From an uncultured Bacteroidaceae bacterium (GTDB taxonomy: Bacteria; Bacteroidota; Bacteroidia; Bacteroidales; Bacteroidaceae), in contig CAJONZ010000060.1 of NCBI GenBank assembly GCA_905236065.1, forward strand, positions 1 through 53,924: a stretch of DNA of 53,924 nt, in the 5' to 3' direction. Position 1 is the first letter of the stretch, and every line of letters begins with the position of its first letter. The position numbers and the translations under genes were made by a program. The notes under the pieces were generated by a model. That model had not been told where the DNA came from. It searched no databases and saw nothing but the letters and a program-made list of their open reading frames with translations. This document shows, one piece after another, positions 7,215 through 15,815 of the stretch.

Positions 7215-9836
7215 TTACTGATTACAGATAATCTTGCTGTAATGGATTTTACCATTCTTCTTTTCTTTCTGAATGCGGATGCCTTTGCTCTGGACGGTTG
7301 CAAGGCGACCGCAGAGGTCATAGCTTGCCAATGCTTCGTTCTTAGGGTTGGCTTCCGGCAGGTCGATAGAGGCAGAAGAGCCTGAGAGATAGACCGAGTA
7401 ATCCTGTCCGGCCTCAGTGTTCAGGTCATATTCATAAACGGTTTTCAACGTTGTCTTTGGCTTGGTTCTCAGCGTACTGGAAATCAGCGGCTCTTTGATG
7501 TCGGCAGGGGCAAAAAGCGGGTTCGGACATGGGCCGCTGGCCGCTTTCAGTTGTTTGCCTTCAAGGGGCACATAACTGCGAATGCGCACCACACCGCCAA
7601 TCGAGGAGTGAATCCGTGCCTTTTGCAGTTTTCCGTCTTTCCAGTCCATGTCCACCACAAAGCCGCCACGTGCCCTCAGGCCGCTTACACTGCCCACTGT
7701 CCATTTCGTCGGCAACGAAGGTAGCAAGTGGACTGCACCATCGTGGCTTTGCAACAGCATTTCGGCAATGCCTGCCGTGGCTCCGAAGTTGCCGTCAATT
7801 TGGAAAGGCGGATGGGCATCAAACAGGTTGGGGAAGGTTCGTCCCTCTGGGTATTTCTCTGTATCCTCTTCTGAAGGCAACAATTTCAGCATGTTGCTCA
7901 GAATGGTGAGGGCATGGTTGCCGTTCAGCATTCGTGCCCAGAAACAGATTTTCCAGCCCAAGCTCCATCCGGTAGCCTCGTCGCCACGTTCAGCCAGTGT
8001 CTGTCTGGCTGCAGCAAATAATTCGTTGTGCTGGTAGGGACTGATTTGATTGGAGGGGTAGAGTCCGTAGAGGTGTGAGATGTGTCGGTGCTTATTGTTT
8101 GCATCGTCGGCATCTTGCAACCACTCTTGCAACTGGCTATGACTGCCAATTTGCATGGGGGGCAATTGGTGGATGGCCGTTTCCAGTCTTTGTATGTAAG
8201 CCTCATCCTCGCCCAGAATCTGTGCAGCCTTCAGTGTATTTGACAAAGCGTCGAAGGCAATTTGGTTGTCCATCGTGCAGCCCGCAGTGACTGGAGACGA
8301 TTTGCCTTTCGGTGCCAATTCAGGGCTGACGGAAGGAACTACAACCAACCAGCCGTAGGCAGGGTGGGGTTGCATGTAGTCCATGTAGAAGTCTGCCGTA
8401 CCTTTGATAACGTGGTACCACTGCCGCAGGAAATCCTTGTCGCCAGTGTAGAGATAATGTTGCCACAGATGGGTAGCCAGCCATGCACCGCCATTGGGGT
8501 ACATGCCCCAGAAGGCACCATCCACAGGGCCGGCAATGCGCCAAAGGTCGGTGTTATGGTGTGCCATCCAGCCTCGGCATCCGTACATCTTCTCCGCCGT
8601 CACGCTGCCTGTCTCGCTGAGGTCGTGAATCATGCTGAACAGCGGTTCGGCTGTTTCTTGCAAATTGCACACCTCGGCAGGCCAGTAATTCATTTCTGTA
8701 TTGATATTGATGGTGAATTTTGAGTCCCATGGTGCATCGCGTTTGTCGTTCCAAATGCCTTGCAGGTTGGCGGGCTGACCACCGGGCTGTGAGGAGGAGA
8801 TGAGCAGGTAGCGTCCGTAGTTAAACAGCAGTGAAACCATGCCCCAGTCCGTACTTCCTGTGAAATTGTCCAACCGCTTGTCGGTCGTCAGTTGACTGTT
8901 GCTGGCGGAGGGCAGTTTCAGGCTTACGCGGTCATACAGTTTCTTGTAGGCCGCCACGTGTCTTTGCAGCAGCGTTTCGTAGTCGTATTGTGCCGCCTGT
9001 TCCAGTCGGGACTTGTTATGTGCCTCCGCCTTGCCGCTAATGTCATTGTACTTCACATAGTTCGTGGCGGCAGAAATGTAGAGCGTGAAGGTTTTTGCGT
9101 TTCGGACGAGAACAATACCTGTTGTGCCATTGTGTACCACGCTTCCGTCGCTTTCCACTTTATAGACACACTCCGCTTTCAGTTTTCCTTCGATGCCTTC
9201 TTGGCTTTCTCCCTGCACTGTGGCTACGATGCCGTTCAGCCCTTTGGCGTAGGTCGTGGTAAAAGGACATGTGTGCTGAATGGTGAAACTTTCGCTCTTG
9301 TTCGATTCAAAGCGGACGACGATGACACTGTCGGCCAACGATGCAAATGCCGTGCGACGGTAGTTGTTTCCGTCTGAGGAGAAAGTGACGTTGCTGCAAG
9401 CGGTTCGCAAGTCCAATTCGCGTTTGTAGTTTGTGATGTTCTCTTCTTTCAGTCCCAGGTTCTTGATGGTGAGACTGCCCAGCGTCAGGTATCTCATGCC
9501 GTGAGGACCTTTGATGAACTGTGCGTCGATGGCCGTTTGCGCCTCTTGCTCTTTTCCGTCAAAGATGAGTTGCCGTACTCGCTCCAGCCATTCCAATGAG
9601 TTGGAACTGTTATTGTTGTGTGGACTACCAGCCCAGAACGTTTCCTCGTTCAGCTGGATTTGTTCCGTCTTCGTGCCGCCGAATACCATTGCGCCCAGAT
9701 GTCCGTTGCCGATGGGCAGTGCCTCTAACCAAATCTGTGCCGGACGGTCATACCACAGCCGTTCCGTGTTGTCGTCTTCCGTGGCCATTGCCGTCAGCGA
9801 TGCCGCTAAGGCGAAAAATAAGAAAAGTCGTTTCAT
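7215..9836 (-). CDS. GH95-family alpha-L-fucosidase (exported)
   Basis: A glycoside hydrolase of 873 aa with a signal peptide ([18 protein letters not shown]). Family features are the N-terminal beta domain ([23 protein letters not shown]), the (alpha/alpha)6 barrel with [18 protein letters not shown] near residues 375-390, [10 protein letters not shown] near 502, [13 protein letters not shown] near 560-590 and [14 protein letters not shown] near 680. The Asn pair, the Glu and the late Asp correspond to the active site described in the bifidobacterial 1,2-alpha-L-fucosidase. Some family members act on alpha-L-galactosides, so the exact sugar is not certain. The last 40 residues ([19 protein letters not shown] onward) resemble a type IX secretion sorting tail. 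It has its own promoter; no SusCD pair is near. Confidence 0.93.
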   Translation of the reverse strand: MKRLFLFFALAASLTAMATEDDNTERLWYDRPAQIWLEALPIGNGHLGAMVFGGTKTEQIQLNEETFWAGSPHNNNSSNSLEWLERVRQLIFDGKEQEAQTAIDAQFIKGPHGMRYLTLGSLTIKNLGLKEENITNYKRELDLRTACSNVTFSSDGNNYRRTAFASLADSVIVVRFESNKSESFTIQHTCPFTTTYAKGLNGIVATVQGESQEGIEGKLKAECVYKVESDGSVVHNGTTGIVLVRNAKTFTLYISAATNYVKYNDISGKAEAHNKSRLEQAAQYDYETLLQRHVAAYKKLYDRVSLKLPSASNSQLTTDKRLDNFTGSTDWGMVSLLFNYGRYLLISSSQPGGQPANLQGIWNDKRDAPWDSKFTININTEMNYWPAEVCNLQETAEPLFSMIHDLSETGSVTAEKMYGCRGWMAHHNTDLWRIAGPVDGAFWGMYPNGGAWLATHLWQHYLYTGDKDFLRQWYHVIKGTADFYMDYMQPHPAYGWLVVVPSVSPELAPKGKSSPVTAGCTMDNQIAFDALSNTLKAAQILGEDEAYIQRLETAIHQLPPMQIGSHSQLQEWLQDADDANNKHRHISHLYGLYPSNQISPYQHNELFAAARQTLAERGDEATGWSLGWKICFWARMLNGNHALTILSNMLKLLPSEEDTEKYPEGRTFPNLFDAHPPFQIDGNFGATAGIAEMLLQSHDGAVHLLPSLPTKWTVGSVSGLRARGGFVVDMDWKDGKLQKARIHSSIGGVVRIRSYVPLEGKQLKAASGPCPNPLFAPADIKEPLISSTLRTKPKTTLKTVYEYDLNTEAGQDYSVYLSGSSASIDLPEANPKNEALASYDLCGRLATVQSKGIRIQKEKKNGKIHYSKIICNQ

Positions 9837-9866
9837 GCGTTATTGAACTTTTTGAGAAATTTTCCA

Positions 9867-9874
9867 CAAAGTTA
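9867..9874 (-). promoter_or_regulatory. -7 promoter box of the GH95 gene
   Basis: TAACTTTG on the minus strand fits TAnnTTTG and sits 31 bases ahead of the start codon. No convincing -33 element is visible. Confidence 0.55.
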
Positions 9875-9971
9875 CTCATAACTACCTCAACCTCCATGTT
9901 TTGAATGTAACAGAAGTTGTATGTTTTGTAACAACCACTCCCTTTCCCCCTGCTTATTGCCTGTTTTTCAT

Positions 9972-10004
9972 AAAAAACGCCCCGACTGCGGACGCAATCG
10001 GGGC
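9972..10004 (-). terminator. Terminator of htpG
   Basis: On the minus strand GCCCCGATTGCG / CGCAGTCGGGGC (one mismatch, 2-3 base loop) is followed by GTTTTTTA, 20 bases after the htpG stop codon. Confidence 0.88.
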
Positions 10005-10023
10005 ATTCCTCATGTCTTCTTCT

Positions 10024-11907
10024 TTACTTGATCAACTCAACACTACGTTTTACGAATTTTGTGAGTGCTTCACCTTTGAGCATACCGTTTTGCAGCAAAG
10101 CGAGGTCGATGAGTTGACTGACGAGCTCGGGCTTTGCCTCGGCAAGGGTCTGCTTGATGAGCGGGTGGTCGGTGTTGAGCACGAGGTTCATCATCGTAGG
10201 CATTTCACCATAGAAAGCCATGCCTGGCTGCAGACGTCCCATCTCTTTCATCCGTCGCATGTATTCGCTTTGGGTGATGATGACGGGAGCCGCCGTCTCG
10301 CCCAGTGGCTGCGCGTCAACCATGAATTCTGTCTTCTCGATGGTGGGCAGGGCATTCTTGAAGGTCTCAGTAAGCGACTTCTTCTGCTCCTCTGGCAATT
10401 CCTCCTTCTTTGAGTCCTCCTTCACAATGAGTTTGTCGATGACGTCACCATCCACTCGTGTGAAACGTGTCTTTTCCAATTTCTGCTCCAACATACCAAG
10501 CATGGCAGGGTCGAGCTGACCGTCCATCAGCAACACGTTGTAGCCTTTGGCCTGTGCTGCGTCAATATAGGTGTATTGGTCGTCCTTGTTCTGTGCGTAC
10601 AGGTAGATGAGGTTACCGTCCTTGTCGGTCTGGTTGTCCTTGATGAGGGTCTGGTACTCTTCAAACGTATAGTATTTGCCCTCGGTGTCCTTGAGCAAGG
10701 CGAACGATTTGGCTTTGTCATAGAAAGACTCGTCCGTGAGCATTCCGTAGTTGATGAAGATTTTGATGTCGTCCCACTTCTCTTCAAACTCCTTGCGCTC
10801 GTTCTTGAAGATGCCTGACAGACGGTCGCTCACCTTCTTTGTGATGTACGTGGAAATCTTCTTCACGTTCTGGTCGCTTTGCAGGTAGCTGCGTGATACG
10901 TTCAGAGGAATGTCCGGCGAGTCAATCACACCGTGTAACAGCGTCAGGAACTCTGGCACAATGCCTTCTACGCTGTCGGTCACATACACCTGATTGCAGT
11001 AGAGTTGGATTTTGTTCTTCTGAATGTCGAACTGATTCTTCACCTTCGGGAAGTACAGGATACCCGTCAGGTTGAATGGATAATCCACGTTCAAGTGAAT
11101 CCAGAACAGCGGTTCGTCGCTCATCGGGTAGAGCTTGCGATAGAACTCCTTGTAGTCCTCGTCCTTCAGGTCGGCTGGTTTCTTCGTCCAAAGTGGGGTC
11201 GTGTCGTTGATGACGTTATCCACCTCTATCTCCTTGCGTTTCACGTTGCCCTTGTCGTCCTTCTCACCCGATGGGTCGTCAATCCAGTCTTTCTTCTTGC
11301 CGAAGATGACGGGTACGGCCAGGAACTTGCAGTACTTGTGCAACAGCTCGCTGATTTTGTATTCCTCAAGAAACTCCTTGCAGTCGTCGTCCAGGTACAT
11401 GACGATATCGGTACCACGATCCTGCTTGTCACTGTCCTCGATGGTGAAGGCCGGGCTTCCGTCGCAACTCCACTTCACAGGCTTGCTGTCAGGCTGCCAA
11501 CTCTTGGTGACGATTTCCACCTTCTTGCTGACCATGAAGGCCGAGTAGAAGCCCAGACCGAAGTGACCGATGATGGCGTTGGCGTCTTCCTTATACTTGT
11601 CGAGAAAGTCGTTGGCACCCGAAAAAGCAATCTGGTTGATGTACTTCTCAATCTCTTCCTCAGTCATGCCGATACCTCGGTCGCTGACGGTCAACGTACC
11701 TGCATCTTTATTTATATTAATGTGTACGTTCAGTTCGCCAGCTTCCTCTTTCAGCTCGCCCTTGTTGGCCAGGGTCTTCAACTTCTGAGTGGCATCAACG
11801 GCGTTGCTCACGATTTCACGCAGGAAAATCTCATGGTCGCTATAGAGAAACTTTTTGATGACGGGGAAGATGTTCTCGGTTGTAACCCCGATGTTACCTT
11901 GTTGCAT
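10024..11907 (-). CDS. htpG: Molecular chaperone HtpG (Hsp90)
   Basis: ATP-dependent cytoplasmic chaperone that acts as a dimer. With the chosen start the product is 627 aa, the usual HtpG length. It shows the GHKL ATPase motifs: EIVSNAVDATQKL, DRGIGMTEEEI, IGHFGLGFYSAFM and the late T in DRGTDIVM. Middle and dimerisation domains follow, including NVSRSYLQSDQNVKKIS. An upstream in-frame Met at 11961 would add 18 residues that do not look like the family. MQQGNIGVTTENIFPVIKKF is the typical Bacteroidetes N-terminus, so that Met is preferred. It stands alone, closed by a strong terminator. Confidence 0.96.
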   Translation of the reverse strand: MQQGNIGVTTENIFPVIKKFLYSDHEIFLREIVSNAVDATQKLKTLANKGELKEEAGELNVHININKDAGTLTVSDRGIGMTEEEIEKYINQIAFSGANDFLDKYKEDANAIIGHFGLGFYSAFMVSKKVEIVTKSWQPDSKPVKWSCDGSPAFTIEDSDKQDRGTDIVMYLDDDCKEFLEEYKISELLHKYCKFLAVPVIFGKKKDWIDDPSGEKDDKGNVKRKEIEVDNVINDTTPLWTKKPADLKDEDYKEFYRKLYPMSDEPLFWIHLNVDYPFNLTGILYFPKVKNQFDIQKNKIQLYCNQVYVTDSVEGIVPEFLTLLHGVIDSPDIPLNVSRSYLQSDQNVKKISTYITKKVSDRLSGIFKNERKEFEEKWDDIKIFINYGMLTDESFYDKAKSFALLKDTEGKYYTFEEYQTLIKDNQTDKDGNLIYLYAQNKDDQYTYIDAAQAKGYNVLLMDGQLDPAMLGMLEQKLEKTRFTRVDGDVIDKLIVKEDSKKEELPEEQKKSLTETFKNALPTIEKTEFMVDAQPLGETAAPVIITQSEYMRRMKEMGRLQPGMAFYGEMPTMMNLVLNTDHPLIKQTLAEAKPELVSQLIDLALLQNGMLKGEALTKFVKRSVELIK

Positions 11908-11969
11908 GTTTATTTTCTTTTCTTTTATGGATATACATTGATTATATGATAGTCGTGACATTTTTGTAC

Positions 11970-12005
11970 AAATAAAATGCCAGCCCTGATGGGGACTGAC
12001 ATTTT
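11970..12005 (-). terminator. Terminator of the dockerin/FAS1 operon
   Basis: On the minus strand AAAATGTCAGTCCC / GGGCTGGCATTTT forms a long stem with one bulge and a CATC loop, followed by ATTTG. It lies about 30 bases after the last gene of the operon. Confidence 0.7.
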
Positions 12006-12034
12006 GTCGGTAGTATGGTTTCTTTCACCAAGAA

Positions 12035-13522
12035 TTATTCTTCCTCCTTGATAGGTACTAAACGGATTTGGGCAATACGCATTTCACGATTATAAATATT
12101 TCTATCTCTAACTCTTATATTTGAAGTAAATTGAATGATTGTTTGAGGCGTTCCTGAGAAAGTGTAATTGCCCAAATATACCGTGTCGCATCGTACACTG
12201 TCCGACACAAATACCTTGGAGCCGTCGGTTGGATTTATCAATGTAGTGATTCGATAATTGGTCTCATCTTCTGTTTGTTCGTACATCCAAGTATAGAAAC
12301 GATAGGGACGCAAATCATTTTCCATATCGGGAATGACCATCACGACATAGAGGTCGTAGGTCTGAGGCAACAGATATTTGGGAATATTAATCGCTATAGA
12401 TGGATTTACTGAAGAGTTAGCCGGAGGAAAATCCACATACGAATTGTAGGGTACATTCCAAGATGCATCACAATTTTCCACGGTCTGGATATCGCCAACA
12501 TACCTGGTCAAAAATGAAGAGCCATTTTTATCTTCATTATTGATGTGACCTATAGGACTGAATGCGATGTCACCATAGAAAAAGTTTTGAAAATCACTGA
12601 CAATGTCTGCCGGTACATCATTGATCACATGCAGGGTACCATCGGTACAGTCAATAGTTCGATATGCCATAGGTTTGAGCCGTTCCATGATGGTGGGGGC
12701 ATTGGCTATGAAATTGCCAAAGTCAAAGATGACACCTTTTTTCAAAACAGGGGTGATTTCTGTTTCTTTAGGCAGTAATTGGCACAGTGCATTGGTGTTC
12801 AATACGACTTTTGAGTCTTTATCATAATAGTTTCCTTGGGTCAATTCTTGCTCATTGTAGAGGGCACCTTCAATGGTTCTTGGAGTTGTGAACGATAATT
12901 CTTCGCCATACATGAGGTTACCATTCAGATTGATGTATGGACGAACATAATAGGTCGTCATGTATTTCAGATTGTGTAGTTCTGCAAAGAACGGATTCTT
13001 ATTGTCAAGTGGCATTGCTAACGTATAGCAGAGATTCTCATCTTGGCAGGCTTGCATGTCAAACGTCCCAATATCGATTGAGTACCCGACGTAGTCCTGT
13101 AAATGATTGATGGATTTCCAATTGAACCTGTAATTGTCACTTTGCCCCCAAATAATTGAGTCGGAAGGTGCTAACCCTTGTTTTTGGGAAATGCAAAAAC
13201 GTAAGCCGGATTCAAGAAATTCAGCCATGTCTTCACTGGGTAAAGCCATGATTTGTGCCGCATTATAATCCACTTCTCCAATCCAACCATGCAGGTTCTG
13301 ATTCCCGGCATGTGTGTTTTGGCCTGTAATGGGGTTGTAGAACATTCCTTCACCACCGATAAAGCGGAACGTGTTGGTGTTAATGGAATGAATCTGAATC
13401 GTCGTGTCCTTTCCTTGCTCTGTCTTTAGTTCCACGGTAAAGGTATTTAATGTGGGATTTTGTGCCCACATCGTTGTGCCCGTAGTCAACAGGCTTATTA
13501 TAATAAATAATGTATGTTTCAT
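12035..13522 (-). CDS. Exported protein of unknown function, last gene of the dockerin/FAS1 operon
   Basis: I do not recognise a family over the whole 495 aa. It has a signal peptide (MKHTLFIIISLLTTGTTMWAQ). The first 100 residues include VELKTEQGKDTTIQIHSINTNTFRFIGGEG, resembling the opening of Bacteroidetes surface proteins. Residues about 185-215 (LKYMTTYYVRPYINLNGNLMYGEELSFTTP) look like the end of a fibronectin type III-like domain. The C-terminal third is beta-rich and contains YLLPQTYDLYVVMVIP and QIRLVPIKEEE, compatible with a jelly-roll or lectin-like fold. It starts 17 bases after the FAS1 gene, so the two are co-transcribed and probably form one surface complex (inference). Confidence 0.82.
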   Translation of the reverse strand: MKHTLFIIISLLTTGTTMWAQNPTLNTFTVELKTEQGKDTTIQIHSINTNTFRFIGGEGMFYNPITGQNTHAGNQNLHGWIGEVDYNAAQIMALPSEDMAEFLESGLRFCISQKQGLAPSDSIIWGQSDNYRFNWKSINHLQDYVGYSIDIGTFDMQACQDENLCYTLAMPLDNKNPFFAELHNLKYMTTYYVRPYINLNGNLMYGEELSFTTPRTIEGALYNEQELTQGNYYDKDSKVVLNTNALCQLLPKETEITPVLKKGVIFDFGNFIANAPTIMERLKPMAYRTIDCTDGTLHVINDVPADIVSDFQNFFYGDIAFSPIGHINNEDKNGSSFLTRYVGDIQTVENCDASWNVPYNSYVDFPPANSSVNPSIAINIPKYLLPQTYDLYVVMVIPDMENDLRPYRFYTWMYEQTEDETNYRITTLINPTDGSKVFVSDSVRCDTVYLGNYTFSGTPQTIIQFTSNIRVRDRNIYNREMRIAQIRLVPIKEEE

Positions 13523-13539
13523 GTCTTTATCCTTTCATT

Positions 13540-15174
13540 TTACCAACGGTCTTCTACATAAGTTTCATTATCATAGATGCTGGCGGGAACCAACTCGATG
13601 TAGTCAAAGACCATAACTGACCTGTAGTAGTCATCAACTACTTGCTTCATGCGTAAATAGTGGTCTGTTTTTCCATCGCTGACAAAATGACCGATAACCC
13701 TGCGAACAAGATTGGGGGCATCACGAAAGCATGTTCCTTGTGTTCCTCCAGATTCGCTGGAAGAAGAGTAGTAGGATTCCGGCCCCTTCATCCAGCCCTG
13801 GTTGTGGATGGATTTATCGAACGCTGCGATTGCCTCTTCCTCCCCCAGTTCTTTGTCTGATTTCCAACCGAACAGCTGTACGCCACCAGGACGCATGTCA
13901 ACAGGAACTCCCCATGGAATGTCATCAATATAAAATTGGATGAGACCTCGGTTTGAGAACCCCACACAAGTACCCAACCGTAATTCATAAGTGCCAGCCG
14001 GTACGGGGGGCAGTTTCACTTTTACATCCCTCCCCCTGCTTATTATTACCTCATCTCCTTGATAAGACCAGAAAGACAAGGTGCGTGGCCGAACATGTAA
14101 GTGTGTCTGTTTGTCCTCAAATTCAAAGTTTCTCGCAGCCCCCGATTTAAATCCCAGACAGGTTCGTTTATTGTTGTGGCTGCCGGTGCCATCCCATGTA
14201 CTATATTTGCCGTTTTCGTAATTGCTGCGTGTGTAATGTCCACGTGCGCCACTGGTCATAAAGTCAGGCGACAACGTGGAGCAGTCAATACGCATTCGTT
14301 CGTTTAGTACGACGGTTTGGGTGATACTTCCGTAATCGATGATGTCGTCAATGTAGTGGTATTTACCATTGACGCCAAGCCCCAATCCATTCATGGTCGT
14401 TGGATCGGCAACCTTTGTTCCACGTACAAAAACGCCGCGTTCGTCAGCGCGGGATTGCACTCCTCGACGGTTGATGTAAAGTCCTGTTGCCGTTCCGGAT
14501 GGAAATGAGCATTTCATGATGGAGTAAGGCATACAGGTCTCGTACCAATCGGCAATATCCCACACACGACGATTCCAATTTATTGCAAGTGTAGAGTTGG
14601 GGTCATCCACACAGGTCAACTGATAGTAGCCTGCACTGAAAGGCAGGATATGATAAGCGACAAAGCGGTTGAGCGAATTGCGTGTGTCGGTGATTTCGCT
14701 GATGTTGGCATCTTCGGGAAAGACCGCATCATACACCTGTTTAGCATAATTTTTCAGATCGGTCAGCGACAAAATGCCTTTTTGCTTATACACGCTGTCG
14801 GGTTCTACGAAAACAGTGTGTGCAATCAGGCGTTGAGACATATAGGCCACATTGTCATATTCTGTACCTGTGGGGAAAATTAACGCATCGTTTGTCCAAT
14901 TTGTGGAATCTGCACCTACCGTATAATCCTTATCCGAATAGCACTTCAGCGAGTCCATCCAGCCTGTTGCTTCCAGCGCCTCGCAAAAGAGCGAGATATT
15001 CTTGTCTGTTTGTAGCAGCAACGAAAGCGAAGCTGGATGCTCCTGCCAACTGGAGCGAATATTTGTCACTTTTGACAATGGAAAGATATTCCCATTGATA
15101 TCGATGAATTCTTGTGCGTTTAATGGCAGTGTGACAGTCATGCAGCACAATAAAAGGGGTAGTATCTGTTTCAT
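13540..15174 (-). CDS. Exported fasciclin (FAS1) domain protein
   Basis: The product (544 aa from the chosen start) begins MKQILPLLLCCMTVTLPLNAQ, a clean signal peptide. An in-frame start at 15258 would put 28 non-hydrophobic residues ahead of it and overlap the upstream gene, so it is rejected. Residues about 30-200 look like a FAS1 module: LFCEALEATGWMDSL, LIAHTVFVEPDSVY, LTDLKNYAKQVYD and the hallmark NSLNRFVAYHILPF. The rest is beta-rich, with KVKLPPVPAGTYELRLG and a final VMVFDYIELVPASIY typical of a C-terminal jelly-roll. FAS1 domains mediate adhesion, and in Bacteroidetes often occur with polysaccharide or surface loci. Gaps are 40 bases to the dockerin gene and 17 bases to the next gene. 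Confidence 0.85.
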   Translation of the reverse strand: MKQILPLLLCCMTVTLPLNAQEFIDINGNIFPLSKVTNIRSSWQEHPASLSLLLQTDKNISLFCEALEATGWMDSLKCYSDKDYTVGADSTNWTNDALIFPTGTEYDNVAYMSQRLIAHTVFVEPDSVYKQKGILSLTDLKNYAKQVYDAVFPEDANISEITDTRNSLNRFVAYHILPFSAGYYQLTCVDDPNSTLAINWNRRVWDIADWYETCMPYSIMKCSFPSGTATGLYINRRGVQSRADERGVFVRGTKVADPTTMNGLGLGVNGKYHYIDDIIDYGSITQTVVLNERMRIDCSTLSPDFMTSGARGHYTRSNYENGKYSTWDGTGSHNNKRTCLGFKSGAARNFEFEDKQTHLHVRPRTLSFWSYQGDEVIISRGRDVKVKLPPVPAGTYELRLGTCVGFSNRGLIQFYIDDIPWGVPVDMRPGGVQLFGWKSDKELGEEEAIAAFDKSIHNQGWMKGPESYYSSSSESGGTQGTCFRDAPNLVRRVIGHFVSDGKTDHYLRMKQVVDDYYRSVMVFDYIELVPASIYDNETYVEDRW

Positions 15175-15214
15175 TTTTTCAATGTTCAATGAAGTGAATA
15201 ATTCAAGCGTTTCC

Positions 15215-15658
15215 TCATTTTTCGCCTTGTTTGCCATCTTTGCTGACACAGAAATCAATTAAAGCCGTGATGTCTGCCGTCGTAAGTTTACCGTCTGCGT
15301 CAAAATCGACCAAAGTGGTACTGATTTGGCTGTGGTTTCCTGTGATGTAGGCTTTGATGGTTTCTGCGATGTCTTTCACGTTGATGAAACCATCCACATT
15401 CGCATCGCCCATTTGGGAGTGTGTAAACGTGTAGCCTTCCACTTCACGGGTCATGTAATTGGCCACCAGTCCTTTGCAGGTAATGGTGACAAACTGCTGG
15501 TCGAACTTCACCACAGGGTGGTCGGCCACCAAATAGCATTCTGTCGTACCGTTAGCCAATGCAACTTGCATGACATAGCCCCTATCCTTAGCCTTTGTGG
15601 CGACAGAGGCTGCAAGCACACAGATTGCAAGCAAGCATTTTCTTTTGAATTGTTTCAT
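15215..15658 (-). CDS. Small exported protein with a dockerin-like module
   Basis: A 147-aa protein with signal peptide (MKQFKRKCLLAICVLAASVATKA). Residues 28-78 (MQVALANGTTECYLVADHPVVK, then a VTIT strand and VEGYTFT) match a short beta module common in Prevotella exported proteins. Two calcium-binding dockerin type I repeats follow: GDANVDGFINVKDIAETIKAYI and VDFDADGKLTTADITALIDF, each with the D-x-N/D-x-D-G loop and helix. No cohesin is seen in the window, so the partner is unknown; dockerin-like modules in this phylum need not mean a cellulosome. It is the first gene of a three-gene operon behind a strong promoter. Confidence 0.87.
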   Translation of the reverse strand: MKQFKRKCLLAICVLAASVATKAKDRGYVMQVALANGTTECYLVADHPVVKFDQQFVTITCKGLVANYMTREVEGYTFTHSQMGDANVDGFINVKDIAETIKAYITGNHSQISTTLVDFDADGKLTTADITALIDFCVSKDGKQGEK

Positions 15659-15685
15659 AGGTATAATTTGCTAAGATTAACGTTG

Positions 15686-15716
15686 CAAATATACGCACAT
15701 TCTCTATTCCTTCCAA
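15686..15716 (-). promoter_or_regulatory. Promoter of the dockerin/FAS1 operon
   Basis: On the minus strand TTGG (15713-15716) and TATATTTG (15686-15693) are separated by 19 bases, matching the Bacteroidetes -33/-7 arrangement (TTTG, about 19-21 bases, TAnnTTTG). The -7 box lies 27 bases ahead of the dockerin gene. Confidence 0.75.
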
Positions 15717-15757
15717 TTTTTTCGGAACGGATTTCCTGAAACCAATCCCTACTGAGC

Positions 15758-15791
15758 AAAAAAAACTCCCAGCCCGAGGTGGGGCTGAGAG
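15758..15791 (-). terminator. Terminator of the lptB-to-DUF349 unit
   Basis: On the minus strand CTCTCAGCCC / GGGCTGGGAG (one G-T pair) with a six-base loop is followed by eight T residues, 24 bases after the DUF349 gene. Confidence 0.9.
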
Positions 15792-15815
15792 GTTCTGTAT
15801 AAAAAAGGGATGATG

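Noticed and set aside
11005-11949. A 314-codon open frame opposite htpG
   Set aside because: Antisense shadow of a highly conserved gene, with a valine/leucine-rich composition typical of such shadows.
15175-15258. N-terminal extension of the FAS1 protein
   Set aside because: It would bury the signal peptide and overlap the dockerin gene by more than 40 bases.
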